From contig JBBPSI010000188.1 in NCBI GenBank assembly GCA_038093515.1, positions 1 through 46,842 on the forward strand: a stretch of 46,842 nucleotides of DNA, in the 5' to 3' direction. This DNA is from Butyriboletus loyo. Its lineage: Eukaryota; Basidiomycota; Agaricomycetes; Boletales; Boletaceae. The notes beneath the pieces are model-generated. The model saw only the letters and a program-made list of their open reading frames with translations, made no database searches and was not told where the DNA came from. Each line of letters opens with the position of its first letter. Position 1 is the first letter of the stretch. Below are positions 30,405 through 43,764 of this stretch, piece by piece. The position numbers and the translations under genes are program-made.

Positions 30405-32215
30405 CTAAACGTCCACTCGTATACGTTGAATAATAGGTATAATTCGCTCCCACTCTTCCATCGCCTACGAATGTTGAAGTCAGTTTAACATCAAAGGATA
30501 TCAGATGTCGTACGGATTGGTAGAATTCAATCTCCCCCTCAGCAAGATTGTTTAACATCTCTTTCATCTCCGCTTCCTTTGAATACTGGAAGATAGTTTG
30601 CTCCCTCAGCGTCTCATCGCTGAAGGCGTCAGAAGTTTCATGCGCAGTGGTGACCGCGTCTTGAAGCTAATGTCCATGGCAATTTTTAACCTCGAAATGG
30701 GATGAAGGAACTACATACCTCTTTGATCTTGAGGTCTAATTTCCGCATCTTCTCTACCCGACTTCGGTCGTCATCTGCACCGCGAATTGCGTCCACCTTA
30801 TCCTTAAGGTAAGCGCTCAGTCCTAATCCCGTACTTCCTGCATGGCCGGATATTACCGCCGAGAGGCGATCGCGTTCGAGCGTAACGCCAGACAAGTAGT
30901 CAGAAAGTTCCTCAAAATCGAGCTGCTTCTGATCACGGAGCTTTAGAACAGCTCGATTCGCGTGTGAATAAGTAAGAAGCGAGTGAAGATGTATGAGAAA
31001 TGGGTCAGTGGTCGTCTGGGTCTGGCGGGGAAGTGATGTTATAGCAGGGCTGAAGAAAGACAAGAAGATCGATACCTTATGACGAAGGAGCGCGGAAAAC
31101 TCAAGGAGGGTGTTTGAGAAATGATTGAGCGGGTCTGTGATTCCTGATTCTAGAAATCCGAGGCCCTGGACGGCGACAGCGAGATCGTGATAATCGGCCG
31201 TAAGGTCTTCACCGGATTCCAGTTTGCCTCTCATTTAGCCTCAGAATTCCCTGTGAAAAATGTAAACCCCACCAGCTTACCATTTGTCCGCCCACGGATA
31301 CGATTCCAAAGGCGTTCACTGAGGACAAGACCATCCTCAAATTTGTCAACCGACTCGCGCATGTGTAGGAAGCGCTCATCGGGCTTTCGGACTCGGGCAA
31401 AAGCGTTCAAGAGGGTGTCTGAGATGTTGTCAATAATTCCCGGCGTGGGTTCAGGACCAGGAGGGTGAGCAATGTGCTGGTGCATGAAGACATGCTGATA
31501 CAGAGTCATGGTGAGTACGGTTAGGAAAGAAACGATCACCATACCCATTCTGTAGACTCGAAGAAGGCGCGAACAAGCGTGCTGCGTTGCAGAGTAGGAT
31601 GCCGTGCTATCCGCTGCAAAAATCGATGAAGACTTCTTCGAGTCAGTTCAATAAGCCTGACAGTCCCTGGGTGGACCTACTCTAATCGCCGGCGCTCCAT
31701 GAATTCGGGGCTGAATCTATCGCCAGTAATATACTCTGAGGGTGATTGAATATTGTGCCGTACATCCTGGGATGAAACATACCAAGCCGGTGCTTGTCCG
31801 GGAGTGCTGGTACCACGCATGCAGGGAAATCCTTTACCAGGTGATCCCGCAAGAAGACGAAATCTGTGAACCGTCGACGGGACGATGGATTGGGTGAAGA
31901 AAATATAGGAAGATTCGTCTTTGGCCAGAGTAAGTACGGAAAGCACACGAAATGAGGGGTGTCGCAGACCGTTGCTGTGACCAGGTAGGATACGTATGCA
32001 TCCTTTGTCTCTGCGAGCTCTTTCACGGGATCCTTGACCATCGTGATAAGGTACCCTTCCCACTTTGGATCGTGAGGTCCGCGCGGCTCCTCGACACCAG
32101 CCGTGCTCTGTTTGAACCCAGGTCCCGTGGGATGTAACCGGGGATCGACATCATAGGGTGCTGAAGCGGATTCCCAAGTTACGCTGTCGAAGACGTCCGC
32201 CTCGTCGCCGTGCAT
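30405..32215 (-). CDS. SNX4: Sorting nexin-4 (SNX4/Atg24), PX-BAR protein
   Basis: The minus-strand gene starts MHGDEADVFDSVTWESAS at 32,215. A PX domain follows (DPKWEGYLITMV, AYVSYLVTA, RRRFTDFVFLRDHLVKDFPACVVPALP, then after an intron EYITGDRFSPEFMERR). The C-terminal helical BAR-like region includes FLHMRESVDKFEDGL, VAVQGLGFLESGITDPLNHF, ALLRHK and ELSDYLSGVTLERDRL. The final exon AMEEWERIIPIIQRIRVDV ends at TAG 30,405-30,407. The family acts on endosomes in retrograde sorting and in selective autophagy. At least five introns are needed. It diverges from the PTM1-like gene with about 200 bp between starts. Confidence 0.85.
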
Positions 32216-32415
32216 AGTTTGCGAGTCGTCTTCGAGTGCGCTGGTTTCTCAGTGGCGATAAAGTGAGACGCGACTATCGTTTAGTACGACGAGACGGGCG
32301 TCGTTCAGCTAGCACGTACTAGTAGGATAAGCGGGGCCGTGACCACGTGACAAGTCCCACATTAAGGCTGCGGAAAGAGGGCTTTGCACAACAAACCACA
32401 ACAAACACCTTCTGG

Positions 32416-34846
32416 ATGCGCCAATATTTCTGTCACGCGGTGTGGTCGCTGTGGGCATTGCTCAGTGCGGTCTCGCTCGCCCTCGCCTATGAAGTCCCAT
32501 TCTCGGACTCGGACTACTCCAGGCAGGTGTGCTCGGGCATGTGGGGTGGCCCCGAGACCTACATTAACGGTACGCGTTAGCAAAGTGTGTCCCTGATAGA
32601 TATTCACCTCAGGACCAGTCACGTTCGATGCTGGCTCGTCTCATGGCCAGGTAGCCATGGTTATATACGAGTGGAAAGACGTCAAGTACCTAGGCAGAGT
32701 CACGTCAGAAACAGACGATTCTCTCCCCGTGAGTGACGCTCGCGTTGCTGCGCCCACAGCCCACTCACGACGATCTCATATCAGCAGAAAACGTATGTCT
32801 GCACAACGGACGCTGTGAAATCAGGCTTGTGCTCCTATGAGAACATTGGCAAATTCATCTTTGCCACCGAGGACCCAAATGATCACACACTCATAACACA
32901 GACCAGCTTTTGGACCGCGAGCGTTGCATTTGACCTGACAGGTGTTGCGGAAAGCAATCCTCCTTCTTTGTGGGAAGATCCCAAAGGGAATCCAACCCCT
33001 CCCCAAGGAGATAACACGTCACCCTGGCTTCCAAGGAGTGTTGCACCAGCCGTCGTTCATGTCACTTTGCGCGATGATGATCCCCTAAACCCAAGTCCGT
33101 CTGGGACAGTAGCTTACACATCCCCCATACAATACCAGGTCCGTAAGACAGGATATTATTGCGTAGGCAAGTTCGTGTTTTCTCTTACGATGTCAGTCCC
33201 AACATATATTTTTCCTACAGCTATTGTACCTGTCACAGTGATGACTCCGACTGCCACCCGCAAAGCCACAACTGACGTCCCTTTCCACCCAACATACAAC
33301 GGTGTCGTTCTTTTTAGAAATACTTTCGACGGTAAACTTCCTGCGGGTGATTATCCAAAAGTCAACGTAAGTTCTCCTTCTCATCTCCATAACCACACTT
33401 GCAGATACTCCATAGTTCTACCTCCTTATGTTTTTCGCGTATGCGCTATTTGGCTCAGCCTGGGCGTATATCTGTTACAAGCACCTTACGGAACTTCTAC
33501 CCATTCAGGTGCGCAGCCTCTTGAATGAAGCAATGTCAATCAGCTTATCACATATATACTATGTAGTATTATCTATCAGGTCTGACCGGGTTTCTTGTCA
33601 TAGAGATGGTGGCAAACTGGGGTAAGTTACCGCATTACTTTGCAAGGGGATGTTTGCCTAAGAACTGGCAGTGTACTATAGGTATCTCAACGCGCACGGC
33701 AAGAACATGGCATCAACTTTTTTCCTTTTTGTCGGTCGGTGCATTTCACCTAGTTGAATCAGCCCGCACCAATCCTTCTTTGCAGTCGCTATACTCGATG
33801 CCGGCAGGAATGCATTGTCATTTTTCATGCTGCTAGTCGTATCGCTTGGTCTTAGTGTCGTCCGAGAGTCTTTGGGTAAGACAATGTTGAAGTGCAAACT
33901 CTTGGCTGGAGCACATTTTATCTTCGGAGGTGCGTTATCTGTCGAACGCCGGAATTTTCCCACTTATGGTCGTTCAAGTATTATACGCTGTTGGCATCGT
34001 CGAACTTGAACTGGAGTCAACCTCAGCCTTGGTCCTCCTTTTGTTCATCATACCTTTGGCATTTACCCTGAGTGGGTTCCTTATGTGGATACTATATTCT
34101 CTCAACGGTAGAGCGTATCCTCATGTTGCCATCCAGAATTATTAACCCTCGTTTCTAGGCACGATGACGCAACTGGCCGTCCGCAAACAACGGTACAAGT
34201 TGACTATGTTCAAGCGATTGTATTACATCCTGCTTGCGACGGTTGTCGTGATTGCTATTTTTTTTATTGTGTCGTCTATCACGTTTTCCGACCGGTTGGC
34301 CGAAGGTCCGTTCTTTCGATGATGGATGGATTCGTCTCCGACGATTAATTACTTGATAGATTATGCTGCTAAATCTTGGCGCATACGGTGGTGGCTACTT
34401 GACGGATACCTTGCGATACTCTACTTCATTTCGTTCTGGTCAATCGCTTACCTTTGGCGTCCGACCGAGAACAACCGGAGATAAGTCCTCCCCCCTCTTG
34501 AACAACATTATACTTACCCGCAGTTCCGATATCCACGCTTGCTATGTCGGATGAAATCGCTCAGGAAGATGAAGACGCTGAAGACTATGATCTCGAAGCC
34601 CTTCAACTCCGAACTGCCCGGGAAGATGACGAAGTTACACTTGTGAATAACCGTAGGGAACCTGAGGCGCTCGCAGAAGACCATGTCGTCTTTGAGATCG
34701 GCGACGAAGATGTTGGTAGCGACGATGAAACAGAGAGTGCAGCTAAAAAATGGCGTGGTGAACACAAGTCCGTCGACGAGAACGAGACAACGGATGAGCG
34801 GGCAGGCCTCATAGGAGGAAGGCAACACAAGGATAGAAATGATTAA
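32416..34846 (+). CDS. PTM1/GPR107-like seven-transmembrane protein
   Basis: The start at 32,416 gives a signal peptide (MRQYFCHAVWSLWALLSAVSLALA). A luminal domain follows with YVCTTDAVKSGLC, GTVAYTSPIQYQV and TGYYCV. The membrane half is assembled from many short exons: FFAYALFGSAWAYICYKH, FFMLLVVSLGLSVVRESLG, LLLFIIPLAFTLSGFLMWIL, LLATVVVIAIFFIVSSITF and YLAILYFISFWSIAYLWRP. The cytosolic tail is acidic (EIAQEDEDAEDYDLEAL). This architecture and the GY/RESLGKT... region fit the Lung_7-TM_R family, which includes yeast Ptm1 and works in the Golgi/endosome system. An upstream in-frame ATG at 32,347 would spoil the signal peptide, so 32,416 is preferred. It converges on RPB2 with 94 bp between stops. 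Confidence 0.82.
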
Positions 34847-34940
34847 ACCCTGAGTCAGTCTTTTCATAACCTCTGTTGATTAAGATCTGTAGAATACATG
34901 GACTCTATCACTCTCTGCCCTCCGAACTCCAAGATACATC

Positions 34941-37900
34941 CTAAGAGGAATCTCTCACACGACCTGTAGAGACCGTATAAAGACGAGCTGCGATATTCAT
35001 ACTCTGTAGTTCCTGAAAGAGCGCACCGAATGAGCAAGTTGAGACGCCAAGGCACTTTCAACAAACCTGAAATAGCAGTTTCGCCGCATACGGAATGTAC
35101 AGTTGAGAGCACGCAGTCTTGTTCTTGCAGGCACGGCACTGTCACGGATCTCAGTGTACATCGCAACGTTTATTTACGTGGATTACCATACCTCAAAAGT
35201 TTGTTTTTTCTGCGACGATGATATCAGTAATATGAAACTGCTCGTTCAGTCCATCCACACTCACCAAGTTGGCGATCGCGGTGAGGCCGCAACTAACCAG
35301 CGAGTTCAGTTTCTTAACAGTGAAAACAACATCGAACACTTACATGTCACAAACATGCAACCGATAAGCATCACTCGCTTCGAACAAGCGCTCCTTCAGG
35401 AACGCCGCAACACCATGCGAGATCATACAATCACGTTCCATCTCTCCGAAACGGAGACCACCATCACGACTACGGCCCTCCACAGGTTGTCTCGTCAGGA
35501 TCTGCACGGGTCCTCTAGCGCGAGAGTGGATCTTGTCGTCTACCATGTGCTTGAGACGCTGATAGTACGTCGGACCGAGGTATATTTGGGCTTGAAGCTT
35601 CCTGCCTGTGTGACCATGGTACATGACCTCAAGGCCTCGAGATTGGTAGCCCTTCTGACGAAGGAAGGTCGAGACCGATTCGACCGTGAGGTCCGTGAAA
35701 GGACTGGCGTCGCCCTCATTGCCAATGAGAGTGGCGACCTTCGACAAAAGACACTCGACCAAGTGACCGATAGTCATACGAGACGGAATGGCGTGAGGAT
35801 TGATGACCAGGTCCGGCACGATACCCTCCGCGGTAAACGGCATATCCTCCTGACGGTAGGTGATACCAATCGTACCCTTTTGACCGTGACGGGAGGCAAA
35901 CTTGTCTCCGATTTGCGGGACACGTGTAGAGCGAACACGAACTTTGACGAACTTCTGCCCTTCGGAATTGGTAGTGATCAGTACTTGATCAACGATACCA
36001 TTTTCGGTACTCTTTAGAGGTGTCGAGACGTCCCGTCGTGTGTGTGTCCGTGTCCGCTGTCCCAACTCCTCACTGTCTGGAGGGATTGGTGCTGTCTTTC
36101 CGATGATAATGTCCTCACCCCTAACGTTTGTTCCTGGTGCGATGAGGCCGTCATCCTCCAATTTATCGTAGGTCCCATGCTTCATGCGAAGGGTTGTGTC
36201 GCGAGTTGGTTTCTCGAACTCTTCCAATTGTTGGACTCCGCTTTTCTTCTCAAGATCCATGTAGCTGCGGTAATAGATACTCCGGAAGAGCCCTCGATCA
36301 ATAGAACTTTGGTTCATGATGACGGAATCTTCTTGGTTATAACCACTGTAGCAGAGGATGGCGACAATGGCGTTCTGACCAGCAGGAAGTTCACGGAATT
36401 TGAGATACTCCATGGAACGCGTGGTAGCAAGAGGTTTTTGTGGGTAGTACAAGATGTTGGCCATCGTGTCCATTCGAACCAAGAAGTTCGTGAGGTAGAT
36501 ACCCATGGCTTGTTTACCCATGGCGGATTGGTAGGTGTTACGCGGTGACTGTAGAGGTATAAGGCCGCTGCCAAATCCACAGTCGAAGTACGCACCTGGT
36601 TGTGATCGGGGAAAGGAATGATACTAGCACAGACACCAAGAATCATACTAGGATGAATCTCGCAGTGAGTCCATGTATGCGCATTGATTCCAGCCTTTAG
36701 TCGTGCTGCGGGGTCGAAATCTCCATCATTCTCATGGGGGTTGATGCCTGCCGATTGTAACCTGGAATTCTCCAAGTCTTCCGGCGTCATGGAAATCATT
36801 ACCGTTTCCTCCTCCTCGGCATCCAATAACTCAATTATCCCCGTCTTCACCAGCTGCTCCCACTTGAACTCTTCGCTGTCATCATCGCGGTAGCCCTGAT
36901 TAAGCCATTTGATATGCTTCTTCTGCAGGGCAAGCTGCTGATTTTCGACAATGAAGAGGGGTCGACAAACTCGCCCTGCATCAGTATAGAGACGAAGTTC
37001 CCTCTCACGGATATCACGGACTACAGAAACCTCAGGACTGATGTCATCTTTTCGGCGAAGTTTTTTGATCGTCTTGACAAGGTTGGCGGGATCACGATGC
37101 ACGCCCATCCAGACACCGTTCACGAAAACCTTCGTACAGGGCGTCGACGAATGTGCGTTCTCTTCGAGTGATTCGAGACCCCATTCTTCCAAGAATTCGA
37201 TGACTGGGGCAGAATACGAACCAACAGAGATACAAGCCATCAACGCCAAGTTCTTGACAAGACCACAAGCTTGTCCTTCCGGGGTTTCCGCGGGACAGAC
37301 CATTCCCCAGTGTGTATTATGCAACTGACGGGGCTTTGCAATCTTCCCCTCCCGTCCAAGCGGGGTGTTACAACGACGAAGATGGGAGAGGGTGGAGGCA
37401 TAGGTGTAACGATTGAGCACCTGGGATACGCCAGCTTTCGAAGCCATGGATTTCTTCTGATCGCCCCAGTTACCGGTGGCCAGCGAGTACTTGAGACCAT
37501 TGGTGATAGTTTGATGTTTGACAGCCAGTGAAAGGTTAAACTCCTTGTGAGTCTCAACGCACTACAAACAATTTGAACTTAGGACAGCACAAAGCATGGT
37601 CAGACATACCTTCTGAAGGTATCGGTAAACATCTCTTGTTAGCTTCTTGAAGAGCATCCGGAAGAGATTCGCGAGCAAAGGTCCTGCTAAATCGAGGCGC
37701 TTCTTGCCGAAGTGATCACGATCGTCGAGTTCTCGCCGTTCCAGTGCAGCGAGCAGCAGTCGATGGATCATGTAGCCGAAGAAATATGCCTTCTTCGATT
37801 CTGAACCTTCTGCCATGGAAACATGCGGTAGCATTTCCTTCTGCAGAATCTCTTGGGCATAACGGATACGTCGCTCTCTGGAAAGACCGGTGGTAGTACC

Positions 37901-39087
37901 TCGGTTCCCAATGAAGTCGAGAGCCACTTCACGGTCCTGAATGATGAAACCCTCGTCAATACAAGGCTTCAGCATCTCCAGCATTTGAGAGTCTTGCATA
38001 TCATAGCAAATGTGCTCGAGGATATCGCGGTCTGAAATTACACCAAGTGCACGAAAGACAACCCAGACGGGAATGTCGACGCGAATGTACGGGATTGTTG
38101 CCTTCATGACACTTCCAAGCTGGACAAGCGTGAACGCAGGTTCCTCTAACAAATTTAATACCTACAGCTCGTTCTTGGTTACGGTGGAACATTTTCACTT
38201 GGAATTGACTTATGGTTTTTCCACCTTTCTCAACGGCACTACGTATTTCGGCAAGGAAGCTGATTGGAGAAGGTTGGGCCTTTGCGAAAACGTAGACATG
38301 ATTCGTCGCCATACGTTCCTGTGCGATAAGGACCTTTTCGGATCCATTTATGATGAAGTATCCCCCAGAATCGTATGGACATTCGTTGAGGTCGTACAAA
38401 TCTTGGTCTTGTAGATCTCTAAGGATGCAAAACGTGGACCGCAGCATAATGGGAACCTACAAGAACAGATTACCACCGGTGGCGCGCTCACGTGGAGAAA
38501 TACTTGCCTTGCCAATCCAGACCTTTGTCGCATCCTCAGGTGTCTCCTGTCCCTCAGACTCCCAAATCACGTCTCCGGGAACGCCATCTGGATCTTCGCG
38601 ACCTAGTAATACCCTCTTCCTCATCTCGATATATAGCGGGGCGGAGTACGTCAAGTTCCGCAAACGCGCTTCCTGGGGGAATACCGGGACTACAGAACCG
38701 TCTGCTTCGGTGACAGTTGGTCGCGATAGATATATTTGCCCAAACTTGATCTCGTAGCGTCGCGTCATGTCCGATTCGTGACCAGTATGTTGATCGGCCT
38801 GGTCGAGTATCAGGTCAGCATTTTCATCGACTAGCTCCTGCATGGTGTTTTGGACGAACTCGTCGAACGAGTCTAGCTGTTGCCGAACAAGACCTTTCTG
38901 CTCGAAGAAACTGGTAATGACGGTCCAACAATCTTCCTGTGTTATCTCCTCGTACTCCTCTTCTTCGTCATCCATCCCGTAGCTTGGGTCATCGTATGAG
39001 AATGTGTTTTGAGAAGGATCGGCATCTCCACGAAATACTTCAGAAAATATCAATAGCAAAGTTATGGACATCGGTACCTTGGCTCAT
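34941..39087 (-). CDS. RPB2: RNA polymerase II second-largest subunit
   Basis: A large minus-strand gene of roughly 1,200 residues. Probable start ATG at 39,087 in a 10-nt first exon, then a 40-bp intron. The following exons read [109 protein letters not shown] and [18 protein letters not shown]. The last ones encode the C-terminal zinc region ([20 protein letters not shown]) and MNIAARLYT, ending at TAG 34,941-34,943. These are signature blocks of the RPB2 active-site half, hybrid-binding domain and clamp. It is an essential nuclear enzyme subunit and a standard fungal phylogenetic marker. It is a known conserved neighbour of HD mating loci. The N- and C-terminal small exons are my reading. 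Confidence 0.93.
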
Positions 39088-39359
39088 AGTGGAAGAATGG
39101 AGAAATTTGGGACGTTAGAAACGAGAGCGGGGTCAGGCCTTATGAGTAACACCAGTGCGCAACGCGTTCTCAAAGTAGTCTAGAGAATGCCAGCGACCGT
39201 AATGATGGTGGGAAGACAAGATTGAACGCGTCGTCGACGTCGACGAGCCCGAATGCACTGGTAAGCGTTGTTGATGCTTATTGATACCGCGGATAATTAA
39301 AACTCCGAATTACCGGACTGGCGGGAAGGAGACACGATGACTAATCAAAATTTCGAAGT

Positions 39360-40459
39360 CTACAAAGGACACTCGCTCAAGAGTCTGTTCATCTTTGCAA
39401 GTGCACTACCGGCATACCCTCCCTGTGTTGCCGGTCATGGACACATTCATCCTGAGTGCTGTATCTACTTACACCAAAGAGCACGGTGTGGTTGAGATAA
39501 TGGTAGAGCTCGTACAGGTCAGCTTGTAGATCGTATTGATCCACAGGTTCGCTTTTCGGCATATACTTGTGGTAGCTGGAGAAGAATGTACTTGGAATCC
39601 CCCCAAACATGCGAGCAATGGCAAGGCTTTGCAGAGTTTCAGAGTGGGCGACCATCCGCGCATATTCTACTCACTCGGCTTCATTGTGCCCGAAATATGA
39701 AGCAGGGTCGAATATGACTGGCTGTCCGCTGCCTCGATCAAGTCCCGTATTCCCACTCTGCGCAGCTCAAAGCCGTCAAGCGTGCAAGGAGCTGATACCC
39801 ACAACATACCCAAGGGTCACCATGTAGGAGGACTGGTTCTATCCTCAATGGACGGAGCAGCCACGGTGTGACTCTTTCGTAATGAGCGCGCCGCCAGACA
39901 AACTATTGCTAGGCACAACCTACCTCGACCTTACCTCTTCTCCCTTGGCAATTAACTCCGTGCTCCCACGTCTACGTTCGAGCTTGAGTAAGAGATTCTT
40001 GATCATGGTGCTGTAGCACTCTTCCCAGGTTTCAAACCACCCGTTCTCCTGCCTGGTTGCCCCGCAGTAAGTCGGAATATCGAATCCATAGCTTTTGCTG
40101 CTCTTGAAGGCATGGAGTTCGGTCGCAATCCTTTTGCCCAGGAGCTCCGCGGACTTCCCTGACAAAGATCCGATGACCTTGTACTCGGAGAGAAAGTAGG
40201 GTCTGCCGACCGCCTTGTTGGAATCGCCACCGACTACTCCGGATGCAAAAACCCTGGGTGCCAATCCTGGAGCAGCATCATGAATGGCTTTGAGTGATTC
40301 TGCCTCTCCGGTGTATTGATCCGATTCAGTAGCGTTGCCGAGCTTTGCGTAGTATTTGTTCCCTGCGGAGGACGTAACGATGGGCAGGTTGAAAGTGAAC
40401 TGTGCGTTGGGCTCTATGCTCTGAAGCTGTGGAAGAAATCTGCTGCCGATGTCTGCCAT
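39360..40459 (-). CDS. Fructosamine/ketosamine-3-kinase family protein
   Basis: Start MADIGSRFLPQLQSIEPNAQ at 40,459. The first exon has the ATP-binding half (NKYYAKLGNATESDQYTGEAESLKAIH, YFLSEYKVIGSL). Later exons give LLHGDPWSGNTGLDRGSG, VIFDPASYFGHNEAE, MFGGIPSTFFSSYHKYMP, DLYELYHYLNHTVLFG and GGYAGSALAKMNRLL, with stop at 39,360-39,362. This is the fructosamine kinase fold: the HGD catalytic-loop Asp and the FDPA metal site are present, with Pro in place of the usual Leu in HGDLW. The family phosphorylates sugar adducts on proteins, starting deglycation. It lies 272 bp downstream of the RPB2 start on the same strand and diverges from the oxidoreductase gene. Confidence 0.85.
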
Positions 40460-40597
40460 GATGGAAAAGAGTCAGCCCGTGCTAAATCTGACGCGATGGA
40501 AATCCGGCTTTCCTTGAAGTTCCCATCAACATGAATTCTAGCCCAGACAGAAGACAGCTGGCAGTCGTTGCAGTATTCCCATAGATTCATCCTTGAC

Positions 40598-42324
<1,727 letters not shown>

Positions 42325-42444
42325 GACAATGGTTCATGAGTGGCTTCCACATGCTGAGTTGGGAGTATAGTATATCCCATACGTGTCTACATAGATACCT
42401 CGGATAGTTTACCTTGTTTCTTCGCCGGTAGTTACTAGATGTGT

Positions 42445-43550
42445 TCACGAGGAGCGTTCCAGCATCTCTTTAGCAGCCTTGTACTTTGTCTGCGTTTCCG
42501 CAATAACGGTTTCACTAATCCCCCAGCCCTCCCCATTTCCATTCGGTCCGGTCTCAAAACCTTTCTGGTAGCCGGCTGTTGTCAAGTAATCGCGCACATA
42601 CTGCTTGTCGAAACTTGGCTGTGGCTTCCCTGGAGAATAACCGGCGAGAGGCCAGTACCGCGACGAGTCAGGAGTGAGCACTTCGTCCACAAGGAGAAGT
42701 TCTTCTGGTCCGTTCTCCGAGGGAACGAGGCCAAACTCAAATTTGGTATCCGCTAGGATTAGACCGCAGGTCAGAGCGTGCGCCGCGGCCGTCTTGTATA
42801 GGTCAAGTGCAATTCCGGCAAGCCGTGTATACAGTTCCTCGCCAATCAGTTGAGCTGCTGAAGTGGACATCAGCGACATTCCCTACAATAGCCAGTGAAT
42901 ATCCAAATACCTCTTTCTGGGGATATATTTTCATCGTGGGCCCCCTGCTCGGCCTTGGTTGATGGTGTAACGACAGGTTCGTCCAACTTCTCAGACTCCA
43001 CCATGCCTTCTCTTAGACGGATTCCATGCATCGTGCCAGATTTCTTATATTCTCCCCATGCCGAGCCTAATCCGGCCATGCTGTGAGATGCAAGGTACGG
43101 ACGAGCACCCGAGGACACATCGCACCAGTCAGATACCCCCTGACGATGACTTCTATGGGGATGACTTTTGCTTTCTTCACAAGCATCGTGCGTCCCTCAA
43201 GCTGGTCCCTGTATTTCTTCGCTTCTTCCGGCATCTCATCGATGTCGACTGCGATGAGGTGGTTCGGGATGATATGTTGGAGTTTTCGAAACCAGAACAA
43301 GGATATGCTCGTCAGCAACTTCCCCTTTTCTGGGATGCCCTATGGAACAGGTCGGTCTTTGAGCTGGCTGGCGGAAGATGGGGGGAAAACAATCACGAAC
43401 GTTCTTCAGGATGATATCGTACACTGATATCCTGTCGGTTGCGACGAACAGGACGCGGTCTTCAGATGAAGTAGCGTAGATGTCCCGTACTTTCCCTCTC
43501 GAAATCAACGTGAGATCGGATAACTTGGTGGTGAGCAGTGCGGACGCCAT
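42445..43550 (-). CDS. ADE1: SAICAR synthetase (purine biosynthesis)
   Basis: Minus strand, start [20 protein letters not shown] at 43,550. Exons then read [125 protein letters not shown] and [11 protein letters not shown], ending at 42,445. These are the SAICAR synthetase signature segments. The enzyme joins aspartate to CAIR in de novo purine synthesis in the cytosol; it is single-function here, about 300 residues, as in yeast Ade1. Loss of this gene in fungi typically gives adenine auxotrophy. Confidence 0.92.
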
Positions 43551-43764
43551 TGGGGGGCAGCCGACAGCGTCTTTAATGAAGCTTGAAGAGCGAGGATTAC
43601 AATATATGGATGTCTAATAAATACCGCATCGGAACGACACGCTACTCGAGTCATGCCCGACAAATCCGTTGCCTATGTTACAACACCTTTAAATGGTCTA
43701 TACCAGCCAATAAACTTGTAATAATCTACGTGTCATGCCGACTGTCAGATGCTCGGAACCAACC

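Noticed and set aside
35103..36017. 304-codon plus-strand open frame
   Set aside because: It lies entirely antisense to conserved RPB2 exons and has no domain of its own.
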